From: CALOCV01 sp942491955
Lineage (GTDB): Bacteria; Chlamydiota; Chlamydiia; Chlamydiales; CALOCV01
Length of the DNA stretch: 29,788 nucleotides
Reading direction: 5' to 3'
Assembly: GCA_942491955.1 (NCBI GenBank)
Contig: CALOCV010000049.1
Coordinates: forward strand, 1 to 29,788
Shown here piece after piece: positions 1-7,796 of this stretch (position 1 is the first letter of the stretch; the number at the start of each line of letters is the position of its first letter). A program made the position numbers and the translations under genes. A model generated the notes under the pieces. It was not told the origin of the DNA. It searched no databases and saw nothing but the letters and a program-made list of their open reading frames with translations.

Positions 1-10
1 ACTTCATGAT

Positions 11-496
11 TTACGTGTACTCCTTATCTTCCTGTTCTTCAGGCTTTTTCGGTCCTTTAGCCTGCGGCGGCAAGTTCTCATCCGTCCCATATCGAGGGGG
101 GGGTTCATCATAATAGTACCCTTTCTCTTCAGCTCGACGCTGCAGCTCTTCTTGCAAAGCGTCGTATTCATAGAAATCGCGATCATCCTCAGTAAAAAAA
201 CCCTCCATCTGAGGAGTATCACGCAGTGGGGGAACCTCATTCTCCCCAAAATATGGTCCTATCTCCTGCGGAGGTAAACACTCAGCGGGCTCGTAGGGAG
301 GGGGTTCATCATAATAGTACCCCTTCTCTTCAGCTCGACGCTGCAGCTCTTCTTGCAAAGCGTCGTACTCATAGAAATCGCGATCATCCTCAGTAAAAAA
401 ACCCTCCATCTGAGGAGTATCACGCAGTGGAGGAACCCCATTCTCTGCAAAAAGAGGAACCACAAGAATGAAAAAGAGGAACCCATATCGACCCAT
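11..496 (-). CDS. Exported repeat protein, function unknown
   Basis: I do not recognise the family. The 161-residue product starts with a short hydrophobic signal peptide (about residues 4-16, likely cleavage after FA at 17). The rest is acidic and hydrophilic, built from two nearly identical copies of a 67-residue unit beginning ENGVPPLRDTPQ at residue 18 and ENEVPPLRDTPQ at residue 85. Each copy is rich in Glu, Asp, Tyr and Pro (YYYDEPPP), suggesting a flexible surface or periplasmic protein. A strong ribosome site (AGGAGG) precedes the ATG at 496, which overlaps the stop of the upstream gene by one base (TAATG), so translation is probably coupled. Another minus-strand ATG sits at 7, so a further gene may begin at the window edge. 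Confidence 0.75.
   Translation of the reverse strand: MGRYGFLFFILVVPLFAENGVPPLRDTPQMEGFFTEDDRDFYEYDALQEELQRRAEEKGYYYDEPPPYEPAECLPPQEIGPYFGENEVPPLRDTPQMEGFFTEDDRDFYEYDALQEELQRRAEEKGYYYDEPPPRYGTDENLPPQAKGPKKPEEQEDKEYT
101..445. repeat. Tandem coding repeat, 201-bp period
   Basis: The stretches 101-244 and 302-445 are nearly identical over about 144 bp and lie 201 bp apart, so the offset preserves the reading frame (67 codons). The few differences include single changes such as t/c in the tract after the start of each copy. The near identity at DNA level points to a recent internal duplication or gene conversion. It is also a substrate for unit gain or loss by slippage. Confidence 0.9.
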
Positions 497-1122
497 TAAC
501 TCTCCTCCTGTGTACCAAAAGGACCTTCTGGATAACGAATCACAAGAGAGACTTGTGTCCCTGCTGGAACCATATTTCCCGGTTGATTAGAGAAAATGAG
601 ATCTCCCATCACAGGGCTACTATTGAAAGAAATACCCCCTAAAAACAAACCGTCCGGCATGGAAGAGACCTCCACTTGAAGGGTCAGAAGAATGGTATAT
701 TCCCCGACTTGCCCCTCGATCGATGGAAGAGTCGACGGAGTCGCTCCAGAAGGAGTCAACGTCGCCGAAGAAAACAAGGTTTGATCGGGACGATAAATTT
801 GCCCAAGAACAGTAACACTCCCCATGGGATCGTCATAAATGGGTAAAATCCACTCGAGAGATACCTCTTCACTACTCGCCGAAAATTCACAAAGGGGATC
901 GTCTAAACTGGCGTTACCACTAAATCTCTGACGGTTATGCCCAGCGACATAACCCGCCCAAACACCTCCCCCAACACCAATGAGCGCGGACCCTGTGGTG
1001 TATACCGTCCGATTCTCCCAACAATAAGGCCGCCGAGGAGGAGGATCCGAAGGCGCCGGTTCCGCCAAAAGAGAGTGCGAAACAACAACAAAGATCCACT
1101 TAAAAATTGATTTTTGCATCAT
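496..1122 (-). CDS. Exported glycine-motif protein, paralogue of the upstream gene
   Basis: The function is unknown. The preferred start is the ATG at 1122 (208 aa), because AAAGGAG lies 11 bases upstream; a longer frame would need a TTG at 1146 inside the upstream gene. The N-terminus (MMQKSIFKWIFVVVSHSLLA) is a signal peptide. A proline-rich stretch and a glycine-rich, membrane-compatible segment (ALIGVGGGVWAGYVAG) follow, then a beta-rich domain of about 130 residues ending in GTQVSLVIRYPEGP. The same order of elements occurs in the neighbouring gene (SLEW, a glycine segment and a GTQxxLVIxYPxGP ending), so the two are tandem paralogues. The gene sits 16 bases after its neighbour and one base before the repeat protein, so the three probably form an operon. 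Confidence 0.72.
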   Translation of the reverse strand: MMQKSIFKWIFVVVSHSLLAEPAPSDPPPRRPYCWENRTVYTTGSALIGVGGGVWAGYVAGHNRQRFSGNASLDDPLCEFSASSEEVSLEWILPIYDDPMGSVTVLGQIYRPDQTLFSSATLTPSGATPSTLPSIEGQVGEYTILLTLQVEVSSMPDGLFLGGISFNSSPVMGDLIFSNQPGNMVPAGTQVSLVIRYPEGPFGTQEES

Positions 1123-1138
1123 TTTCGGTATATCTCCT

Positions 1139-1714
1139 TTATGCAAGAGGTCCAGTCGGATAATCGATCACAAGGGTTGCTTGGGTTCCTCGAGGAATAA
1201 TAGGATCGTCAAAATTTTGGTTTGGAGTGTAAAAGGAAACCCCTTGGAAGATAATGCCTCCAAGATCGGAAGGAGTAGCCCCTTCTTCTATTGCTGTAAA
1301 AACAATCGTGTATTGTCCCTCAAATGCGGGATTGTCTGTGGTTCCTAATGAGGGAATAGGCGGTATCTCGAGCTGCCTTCCAAGATCGGCTGCAGCATAC
1401 AATTCGTTCATTGGTGTAAAAATCTCTGCTCGAACGATAGGACCATCAGCATCTTCGTTGGAAGGCGTAATCCATTCCAACGAACGCTCGACCGTCAATC
1501 CTCCATTGAGGATCACTTCCGCTTCGGGGGTCGCTTTTGTCTTCTCCCTTCGCGTCCCAGCGCCATAGCCCGCTATGGCACCACCACCCACTGCAATGAT
1601 CGCAGCAGAAGGCATCACCCATTTGTAATCACCAGGCTGAGGGCAAGAGAGGGTTGCATCTAATGGAAAAGAAAACCAGAATAGAAAAGGAAAAAGCAAA
1701 ATATATCTCGCCAT
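1139..1714 (-). CDS. Exported glycine-motif protein, tandem paralogue
   Basis: The function is unknown. The start chosen is the ATG at 1714 (191 aa), because a clean signal peptide follows it (MARYILLFPFLFWFSFPLDA). An ATG at 1729 is possible, and longer versions of the frame would run into the divergent HD gene. After the signal peptide comes a glycine-rich hydrophobic stretch (AAIIAVGGGAIAGYGAG), then a beta-rich domain with SLEWITP and a terminal GTQATLVIDYPTGP. Both ends match the next gene, showing a duplication followed by strong divergence. GxxxG-type glycine segments suggest membrane packing or insertion, which is inference only. It is the likely first gene of a three-gene minus-strand operon, divergent from the HD phosphohydrolase gene. 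Confidence 0.7.
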   Translation of the reverse strand: MARYILLFPFLFWFSFPLDATLSCPQPGDYKWVMPSAAIIAVGGGAIAGYGAGTRREKTKATPEAEVILNGGLTVERSLEWITPSNEDADGPIVRAEIFTPMNELYAAADLGRQLEIPPIPSLGTTDNPAFEGQYTIVFTAIEEGATPSDLGGIIFQGVSFYTPNQNFDDPIIPRGTQATLVIDYPTGPLA

Positions 1715-1795
1715 GTCGGTATCACTCATTTCATTGTAATGACGACATTGATAGCATGTTTTCTTTTTTTTGGGTAACGATTCAGGAATGATATC

Positions 1796-2344
1796 ATGAG
1801 ATCTCTTATTCATTTTCTTCAGGAGGTAAGCCACCTCGCTCATACACCAAGGACGGGATTTCCCTTTCTAGGAACCGGCAATCAAACCGTTGCCGAGCAC
1901 ACGTATATCGCTGCAATGATAGGCTGGTTATTGAGTCATCAAATGGAAGAAGAGGTAGATCCTGCTCGCGTTGTCTTCCTTTGTCTCTTGCACGACCTTC
2001 CCGAATCTCGAACGGGGGATCTCAATTATGTCCACAAACGTTATCTTCGCGTTGATATGGAAAAAGTGCTTAATGATATGAAAAAATATCCGTTTTTTTC
2101 CGATCTCTTCCTTCCCTATATTCGAGAGTATGAGGAAAAAAAAACACGCGCATCCATCGTTGCTCACGATGCCGATCAGCTCGAATTGATTCTTCAATTA
2201 AAAAAACAACTTGATCTTGGAAACACTTTTTCCACGGATTGGATAGCCAATGCAGAAAAAAGACTCCAAACCGATCAAGCAAAAAAAATGGCCAAAGCCA
2301 TTCTCGAAGAAAAATTTTTCAACTGGTGGCTGTTACAAGATTAA
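1796..2344 (+). CDS. HD-domain phosphohydrolase, YfbR/HDDC2-like
   Basis: The 182-residue product carries the metal-binding signature of the HD superfamily in the YfbR/HDDC2 arrangement: VAEHTY (His35), HDLPE (His66-Asp67, Glu70), GDLNY (Asp75) and AHDADQLE (Asp125). Known members are cytosolic 5'-deoxynucleotidases that dephosphorylate deoxynucleoside monophosphates, so a nucleotide clean-up role is the best guess; the exact substrate cannot be read from sequence. AGGA lies nine bases before the ATG. It is divergent from the exported-protein operon and convergent with dusB, with only 21 bases between the two stops and no obvious terminator hairpin. The length is normal for the family and all metal ligands appear present. 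Confidence 0.85.
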   Translation: MRSLIHFLQEVSHLAHTPRTGFPFLGTGNQTVAEHTYIAAMIGWLLSHQMEEEVDPARVVFLCLLHDLPESRTGDLNYVHKRYLRVDMEKVLNDMKKYPFFSDLFLPYIREYEEKKTRASIVAHDADQLELILQLKKQLDLGNTFSTDWIANAEKRLQTDQAKKMAKAILEEKFFNWWLLQD

Positions 2345-2365
2345 GAACCTGTCTTCACAAATGAG

Positions 2366-3352
2366 CTATACCAAATACGAGAAATGTTGATCGATGAGAG
2401 TGTGGATCTCATTGACGTCGTTGACACGACTAATGCCGTACCGGAATTCACGACACCCTTCAACTTTTTTGCTATACCAACATCCCACCCTTCGCATATC
2501 AAGACAGACGCGTCGATCATTCCGGTAAGCAACGGTATATTCCAAATGTCGCTGGATCGCTTGTTTGTAATCTTTTGGTGTACGGGGAATGGGAGGTTTT
2601 CCTTCAAAATGCCTTTGTATATCCTCGGCAAGCCACGGCTCTCCCATCGTCCCTCGCGAACAAAGAATCGCATCACAATCGGTTTGTTGAAACATCTCCT
2701 CCGCAGCTTGTGGAGAGAAAACATCGCCATTACCAAAGATGAGTATGCCAGGAACGGCCTGTTTTGCTTCAGCAATCCATTCCCAGATGGCAGGCCCCTT
2801 ATACCCTTGCTTCCGCGTCCTTCCATGAATGGCAATCGCTTTGGCTCCCGCCTCTTTGGCAATCTTTGCAATGGTTGGAGCAACGATATCCTCTTCATCC
2901 CATCCCGCACGGATCTTTACCGTCACAGGAATGGAGACAGCAGCAACCATTTCCGTAATAATCTCTCCAATGATCTCAGGATTCTTGAGCAACCCCGATC
3001 CACTCCCATCCTTTGTCACCTTATCAACGGGACATCCACAGTTGAGATCGATGATGTCAAAGCCTAAGGATTCAACAATTTTAGCAGCACGCCCCGCAAT
3101 TTTTGGGTTGCTCCCACAAAGCTGAGCTCCAATGGGATGCATCTCATCGGAAAAATCGAGAAGATGGAATGTATTGGGGTCACCTCGAACAAGAGGCTCC
3201 ATCTTAACCATCTCACAAAACATCAACCCCGGACGATAGCGCGCTGCCATTTTTCGGAAAGGAAAATCAGAACACCCCGCTAATGGCGAATAAATGATCC
3301 TATTAGGCAAGGTCAACGACCCGATCTGAAGAGGAAGAGATTTTTTTTTCAT
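2366..3352 (-). CDS. dusB: tRNA-dihydrouridine synthase, DusB-like
   Basis: This is a flavin (FMN) enzyme that reduces uridines in the D-loop of tRNAs with NADPH. The 328-residue product has the TIM-barrel family pattern: LAPLAG-like start (YSPLAGCSDFPFR at 21-33), AQLCGSNP at 77-83, the active-site motif NCGCPV with the catalytic cysteine at 107, KIRAGWD, and the phosphate-binding region IAIHGRTRKQGYKGPA. GNGDVFSPQAAEEM and CDAILCSRGTMGEPWL near residue 230 are typical of the NifR3/DusB branch. The ATG overlaps the stop of yggT by four bases (ATGA), so the two are translationally coupled. The assignment to DusB rather than another Dus subgroup rests on overall resemblance. Confidence 0.93.
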   Translation of the reverse strand: MKKKSLPLQIGSLTLPNRIIYSPLAGCSDFPFRKMAARYRPGLMFCEMVKMEPLVRGDPNTFHLLDFSDEMHPIGAQLCGSNPKIAGRAAKIVESLGFDIIDLNCGCPVDKVTKDGSGSGLLKNPEIIGEIITEMVAAVSIPVTVKIRAGWDEEDIVAPTIAKIAKEAGAKAIAIHGRTRKQGYKGPAIWEWIAEAKQAVPGILIFGNGDVFSPQAAEEMFQQTDCDAILCSRGTMGEPWLAEDIQRHFEGKPPIPRTPKDYKQAIQRHLEYTVAYRNDRRVCLDMRRVGCWYSKKVEGCREFRYGISRVNDVNEIHTLIDQHFSYLV

Positions 3353-3615
3353 CCGAAAAGAAGGAGGATTAAACGAATGATGCCATTTTCCAAGAGATAG
3401 AGAGCAAAAAATGCAAGAAGGGGACTAAAATCAAGCCCTCCAAACGGCGGAATGATGGAACGAAACACATTGAGATAAGGATCGGTGACGCGATTAATGT
3501 AGTCCATCACGCGAAAACGGCGGAGTTCAGGAATCCACGAACCGACAATCCTAACGAGAAGAAGGATAAAATAGACCTGGAAAAAGATGTGAATCGAGTA
3601 AAGAATGGTATACAT
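3349..3615 (-). CDS. yggT: YggT-family membrane protein
   Basis: The product is an 88-residue inner-membrane protein with two hydrophobic segments (about residues 3-25 and 65-87) around the conserved family core SWIPELRRFRVMDYINRVTDPYLNVFRSIIPP. The pattern 'TdPyLnpfRriiPp.gg.DfSPll' is diagnostic of YggT/Ycf19 proteins, whose exact function is unsettled; roles in cell division, chloroplast complex assembly and osmotic stress have been proposed. It lies directly upstream of dusB with a four-base overlap. The start at 3615 fits the usual YggT N-terminus and is 93 bases from the divergent start at 3709. Confidence 0.88.
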   Translation of the reverse strand: MYTILYSIHIFFQVYFILLLVRIVGSWIPELRRFRVMDYINRVTDPYLNVFRSIIPPFGGLDFSPLLAFFALYLLENGIIRLILLLFG

Positions 3616-3708
3616 GAGGGCTATTATAAAGAAAAACGAGATTTTTGCAAAAGATTAGTCAAAAATAAATTGAAAATAAACAAAAATAATCGTATCCTTT
3701 CGTTCGGT

Positions 3709-5265
3709 ATGTTACAATCATTTCTTATAGAAAAACAAACGGGTTTGATTGAAACGGAAGAGGAGATCTTCGGCGCGGAGATCGACATGATCCGCGGAAA
3801 GGTTCATGCAATCAACACCTTTTCTTCACCCAAAGAAACATTCTCTCTTCCTCCCCCTCTTCACAACACCCTGATCACCACCCCTCTTGCCACACAAGAA
3901 TCGCTAATCCGTCCGCTCAATCTATCTTTACAGAAAATCAAAGATGTCGATGCCGTTCTCCTTTTTGAAGCAGAACCCCTTCTCCCTTTCCCCGCCGAAG
4001 AGGCCTTGATGGACCGCATCATCCTCTCACAAAGCAAGGAGAAGACCTCTCTTTCCGTCGTTGCTTGCCGTTCGGATATCCTTCTCCATCATATCAACAG
4101 CTGGCAAGATCGAAATGTGGAACCCGAACACATCTCGACAACTCCAGCAGCCCTTGCTTCGTATGCTTCCCTTTTTCCTTTATTACCAGAAACGCATTTT
4201 GTCCTTTATTTGGGAAACAAAGAGGGGTGTTGCGCCCTCATTCATGAGAAAAAACTCATTGCAGCTTTCCCCATTCGTGGAACGAAACAGAAGAATTCCT
4301 CTCTTCAACAGACACTAACACAAATCCTTTATGCTCTAGGAAAACAATATGACCATCTTACTCCAACAGAAATTCTTCTCTGTGGAGAGGAAGCAACCGA
4401 TATCTCTTGGATGGATGCATGGAGTCACACCCTTACATACACTCTTCGCCACCCTTCTTCACTAGAGGGAATTCCCCTATCGGATCGGGATTTGATGGTC
4501 TATGCCCTTCCCATTGGCCTTGCTCTTAACGCCCTCCCTTCCGATCCCAATCATATCAATTTCCGGAAAAAAGGATTTTCCTATCCCCGTCCTTGGAGGA
4601 AATGCAAAAAAACCCTTCTTATCACACTTCCTCTCTCCCTCGTGCTTGCGCTCTCTTTTTGGCTTTTTTCATTCAGTTATACCCACTACCAAAAAGGAGT
4701 GATCCAAAAGGAATATGCAGAGCTTCTCGAGGCAATGCGGTATTCCCACCATCGTTTTGAAGAAGAGTTTTCATCTCCTGCAGGCGGCATCTCTTTGGAA
4801 AAAGGAAAAAACCTCGTTCCCTTAGAGAAATTTTCATTGAATGAATTGGAAAATCGCCTCCACTATATCGAAAAAAAATTAACGGAAAATCCTTTCGAGT
4901 TCCCTCTCTCCCCAAACACGCCAAGGGTGAGCGATACGCTTGCCTGGCTTCTCAACCACCCTGTTTTTGTTTCAACGGATATGGAAACGGGAGAGAGAGC
5001 TCCTCTTCTCCAATTAGAAAATTTTTTATATTCTCTCGTGAAGCATCCCGACTTATTGAATAAAAAGGAGCGCTACCAGGTTAAAATCGATATTGACTTC
5101 TCCACAGATCTCCCCAAACAAGCGCGCGCATTCCATGACGCTTTGATCGAACCAAACCCTTTTGTCGATCCAAAGGAAGAAATCAAATGGAATGCACAAA
5201 AGGGTAAATACCACGTTTCATTCTTTTTGAAAGATAAAACCTCTTATACCACGGGAAAGAAATAA
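3709..5265 (+). CDS. Chlamydial CT646-position protein, GspL/PilM-PilN-like architecture
   Basis: The position next to CT647, CT648, ygfA and recA homologues makes this the counterpart of CT646, annotated as hypothetical in Chlamydia. The start at 3709 (518 aa) is preferred because a longer frame from 3589 would overlap the divergent yggT start. Residues about 1-300 resemble the actin-like fold of PilM/GspL: a strand/helix region with PAEEALMDRIILS, a segment ending VEPEHISTTPAALASYA, then HFVLYLGNKEGCCALIHEKK. ALPIGLALNALPSDPNHINF then leads to a single membrane segment (about residues 306-325) and a periplasmic coiled-coil tail of about 190 residues. That order (cytosolic actin-like, NF/NLL motif, TM, periplasmic) is the GspL or fused PilM-PilN layout. 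The functional call is inference. Confidence 0.75.
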   Translation: MLQSFLIEKQTGLIETEEEIFGAEIDMIRGKVHAINTFSSPKETFSLPPPLHNTLITTPLATQESLIRPLNLSLQKIKDVDAVLLFEAEPLLPFPAEEALMDRIILSQSKEKTSLSVVACRSDILLHHINSWQDRNVEPEHISTTPAALASYASLFPLLPETHFVLYLGNKEGCCALIHEKKLIAAFPIRGTKQKNSSLQQTLTQILYALGKQYDHLTPTEILLCGEEATDISWMDAWSHTLTYTLRHPSSLEGIPLSDRDLMVYALPIGLALNALPSDPNHINFRKKGFSYPRPWRKCKKTLLITLPLSLVLALSFWLFSFSYTHYQKGVIQKEYAELLEAMRYSHHRFEEEFSSPAGGISLEKGKNLVPLEKFSLNELENRLHYIEKKLTENPFEFPLSPNTPRVSDTLAWLLNHPVFVSTDMETGERAPLLQLENFLYSLVKHPDLLNKKERYQVKIDIDFSTDLPKQARAFHDALIEPNPFVDPKEEIKWNAQKGKYHVSFFLKDKTSYTTGKK

Positions 5266-5909
5266 TGACCCATTGGATACAACGTCTTTTTGAATCAGTC
5301 CCCCTCTCTCGGCTCTTTGTGTACGCTCTTTTTCTCTTCTCCCTCCCCATTGTCTTATTCCTATTCCACTTCGTCCAACAAAAAAACGCCCTTTCCCACC
5401 TCCATCATCAGGTGCAATTTCTTCGGGAAAAGGCATTCTTGAAAGAACAACGCGAAGCAAATAACTGGTCTACTTATTTCCATTTCTCAAATGCCGATCA
5501 TTTTTTTATCGACCGACATCTTGAATCCATCTCTCTTCTTGAGAGAGAAGTAGCCGATCTTGAACAGATTATCGAGGATAAAAATTTTGCCAATGATAGC
5601 CGCATCAATGCCCGCTTACAACAACTCCAAAATGGAGCCAACTCTCTCTCTTTCGTCGAAGGAGTGGTCCAGACACACCCTTTATTTCAAGAGACGACAG
5701 AAACGCTAGCCCGTCCTGTGGAAGTGGATATTCATGACATACAAAAACTATTGAGCCGCATCGAAGGAGTCTCTGTTGGAAAAGAAGAGGTGTTGCCCAA
5801 CGCTCCACAATTGTTGATTACCGACTGGAAGATGGAGAGAAAAATGATCAATCCCCAGCACGAAGTGTTTACTTTGTACTTTAAATGCATTAAAAGAGAG
5901 TTCCTTTAG
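5265..5909 (+). CDS. Chlamydial CT647-position inner-membrane coiled-coil protein, PilO/GspM-like layout
   Basis: The 214-residue protein has a short cytosolic start, one membrane segment (LFVYALFLFSLPIVLFLFHF, about residues 18-37), a coiled-coil stretch (about residues 40-115, rich in Leu, Glu and Gln) and a small C-terminal domain of alpha/beta character. The ATG overlaps the previous stop by one base (TAATG), so the two are coupled and probably act together. The topology is that of PilO/GspM, the partner of PilN/GspL in type IV pili and type II secretion platforms. In Chlamydia this position (CT647) is annotated as a hypothetical or lipoprotein. I see no lipobox here, so the assignment by topology is inference. 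Confidence 0.73.
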   Translation: MTHWIQRLFESVPLSRLFVYALFLFSLPIVLFLFHFVQQKNALSHLHHQVQFLREKAFLKEQREANNWSTYFHFSNADHFFIDRHLESISLLEREVADLEQIIEDKNFANDSRINARLQQLQNGANSLSFVEGVVQTHPLFQETTETLARPVEVDIHDIQKLLSRIEGVSVGKEEVLPNAPQLLITDWKMERKMINPQHEVFTLYFKCIKREFL

Positions 5910-5917
5910 GAGGTTTT

Positions 5918-7234
5918 ATGCGCGTGAGAGCATATTTTGATTGGAGATGGGTTTTCCTTTTCTTACTGATTTCTACCTCCCCCCTCATGGCTTTTGGTCC
6001 AAGCAAAGGAAAAAAGAGCTCCTCACATCAACGCCCACCTCTTGTATCCATCCACATTGTCGATCGCAATGGTCTCTCCGAAACGATCAGTCAATCTGAC
6101 CGCCTCAAACAATACCGCCATGTCAACTTCTTACAACCACAACCCTATCAAAAAGTTCTTCGCGTCTTTGAGAGGAATCAAAAAGGAGAGATCGGCTCTT
6201 TACTCACGTCGTATCACGAAAACGGAACGATCAAACAGTACCTTGAAGTGGTTAATGGGCGCGCCCATGGATCCTATCAAGAGTGGCATCCGAACGGCAT
6301 CGTTGCCCTTCGGACAAGGGTTGTTGAAGGAATTGCCGACCTCACCCCTGCAGCGGAGAATTCTTGGATTTTTGATGGCACCAGTTATGCGTGGGATGAA
6401 GAGGGTCTTCTTTTAGCAGAGATCCCCTATGCAAAAGGAGAACTCGAAAGCAACGCAACCTACTACCATTCCAATGGTCTTGTTTGGAAAAAAATTCCCT
6501 ATACAAAAAACGAAATCAACGGAGATCAAGAGATCTTTCTCGATACGGGAACGCTTCTAGAGAAAACTCCTTATAATAAAGGAGTTAAAGATGGAACCGC
6601 TTTGCGATACTGGCCAAACCAATCCCTCGCTTCAAAGGAAGAATATACCGATGGACGTCTATGGAACGGGATTTATATTGATCAACATGGAAAGGAAGTG
6701 AGTTCTATCGAAAATGGATGGGGTAAAAAAACTCTTTTTGGTAAGAACAATATTGCCGAACAACAAGAATTTCAAGAAGGTATTCAAGAGGGAGAGGTTA
6801 CCCTTTTTAACCACCAACAAGAAATGATTGCGACCTATTTTGTAAAACATGAGGTCAAGCATGGTGAAGAGATTGCATACTATCCATCCCCAAACCCTTT
6901 CCAACACCTTCCCCGCCTTTCCATCCAATGGTACGAAGGAAAAATCCACGGGGTGACAAAAACGTGGTACGAAGATGGAACTTTAGAAAGCCAACGAGAA
7001 ATGACCAATAATCAAAAAAATGGCCTACTCACTGCGTGGTACCGCGATGGAAGCCTGATGATGCTAGAAGAATATGAAAAAGATGTTCTCAAAAAAGGAG
7101 AATACTTCCGTAAGGGAGAGAAAAGGGCGTGTAGCACCATCATCGAAGGCTCAGGCATCGCAACACTTTTTGATAATCGAGGCAATTTTTTGCGAAAAGT
7201 CCTTTATGAAAATGGCAAACCCGATGAGGCATGA
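5918..7234 (+). CDS. Exported MORN/YwqK-type repeat protein (CT648 position)
   Basis: The 438-residue product has a signal peptide (hydrophobic core FLFLLISTSPLMAFG, about residues 14-27) followed by roughly a dozen short repeats of the form 'YHxNGxxxxxxxYxxGxxxG', for example YHENGTIKQYLEVVNGRAHG and WYEDGTLESQREMTNNQKNG. These belong to the YwqK/MORN-variant beta-hairpin family (COG2849). Such repeats form elongated beta-sheets that usually act in binding; no catalytic motif is visible. A strong AGGAGG lies five bases before the ATG, and the gene starts eight bases after the CT647-like gene, so it belongs to the same operon. The 3' end overlaps the folate gene. Periplasmic or outer-membrane location is inferred. 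Confidence 0.82.
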   Translation: MRVRAYFDWRWVFLFLLISTSPLMAFGPSKGKKSSSHQRPPLVSIHIVDRNGLSETISQSDRLKQYRHVNFLQPQPYQKVLRVFERNQKGEIGSLLTSYHENGTIKQYLEVVNGRAHGSYQEWHPNGIVALRTRVVEGIADLTPAAENSWIFDGTSYAWDEEGLLLAEIPYAKGELESNATYYHSNGLVWKKIPYTKNEINGDQEIFLDTGTLLEKTPYNKGVKDGTALRYWPNQSLASKEEYTDGRLWNGIYIDQHGKEVSSIENGWGKKTLFGKNNIAEQQEFQEGIQEGEVTLFNHQQEMIATYFVKHEVKHGEEIAYYPSPNPFQHLPRLSIQWYEGKIHGVTKTWYEDGTLESQREMTNNQKNGLLTAWYRDGSLMMLEEYEKDVLKKGEYFRKGEKRACSTIIEGSGIATLFDNRGNFLRKVLYENGKPDEA

Positions 7235-7763
7235 GGAGAAAGAAGACCTTCGTCACCTAGCTAAAACAAAACGAAAAAAAATCTCTCCTGAACGGAGAAA
7301 AGAAGCAGAAGAGAAGGCTTTTCAAAAACTCTCCCTCCTCTGCCAGGGCCACAAGCACATTCTTTCCTATGTTCCCTTTCTAGATGAACTCAATATTACG
7401 GCCTTGAATGGCCTCTTAGCCAAAGAAGAAAGACTCGCTCTTCCACGAATAGAGAGAGATGTTCTTCTTCTCTATTCCGTTACAAATCTCGAACAACAAC
7501 TCGTTCCTCATCGATGGGGTCTTTTTGAACCCGATCCAAAAAAATGTTCTCCCATTGACCCCATAACGGTCGATCTTGCTCTGATTCCAGGTCTTGCGTT
7601 CTCTCTAACTCAGCACAGGCTGGGCTATGGAAGGGGTTTTTACGATCGCCTTCTCCACACCCTTTCCTCTAAAACAATAGGTATCGGGTTCCAAGAACAA
7701 TTTTTTTTTTCTATTCCTCGTGAAGAACACGATATTCCCCTTTCGGAAATCCTTCTTTTTTAG
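7224..7763 (+). CDS. ygfA: 5-formyltetrahydrofolate cyclo-ligase
   Basis: The enzyme uses ATP to convert 5-formyltetrahydrofolate to 5,10-methenyltetrahydrofolate, returning a stored folate form to one-carbon metabolism. The family features are a basic N-terminal helix (RHLAKTKRKKISPERR), SYVPFLDELNI, the HRWGLFEPDP motif, DLALIPGLAF, and the signature LGYGRGFYDRLL for ATP/Mg binding, followed by IGIGFQEQ. The length of about 179 residues is normal. The start at 7224 (MRHEEKEDLR) is chosen by alignment to family N-termini; the ATG at 7212 is an alternative, and neither has a convincing ribosome site. It overlaps the 3' end of the MORN-like gene, so it relies on coupling. It sits directly before recA, as in Chlamydia (CT649-CT650). 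Confidence 0.92.
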   Translation: MRHEEKEDLRHLAKTKRKKISPERRKEAEEKAFQKLSLLCQGHKHILSYVPFLDELNITALNGLLAKEERLALPRIERDVLLLYSVTNLEQQLVPHRWGLFEPDPKKCSPIDPITVDLALIPGLAFSLTQHRLGYGRGFYDRLLHTLSSKTIGIGFQEQFFFSIPREEHDIPLSEILLF

Positions 7764-7796
7764 TAAACTTCCGTAAAGATGAAAAAGGGGTTCTTT

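Noticed and set aside
1123..1146. TTG start for the exported paralogue
   Set aside because: It lies inside the upstream gene; a good ribosome site points to the ATG at 1122 instead.
2384..3125. Long plus-strand frames across dusB
   Set aside because: They are antisense to a clear dusB gene and show no family features.
3589..3708. Longer N-terminus for the CT646-position protein
   Set aside because: It would overlap the yggT start and has a Lys/Asn-rich low-complexity composition; the ATG at 3709 is preferred.
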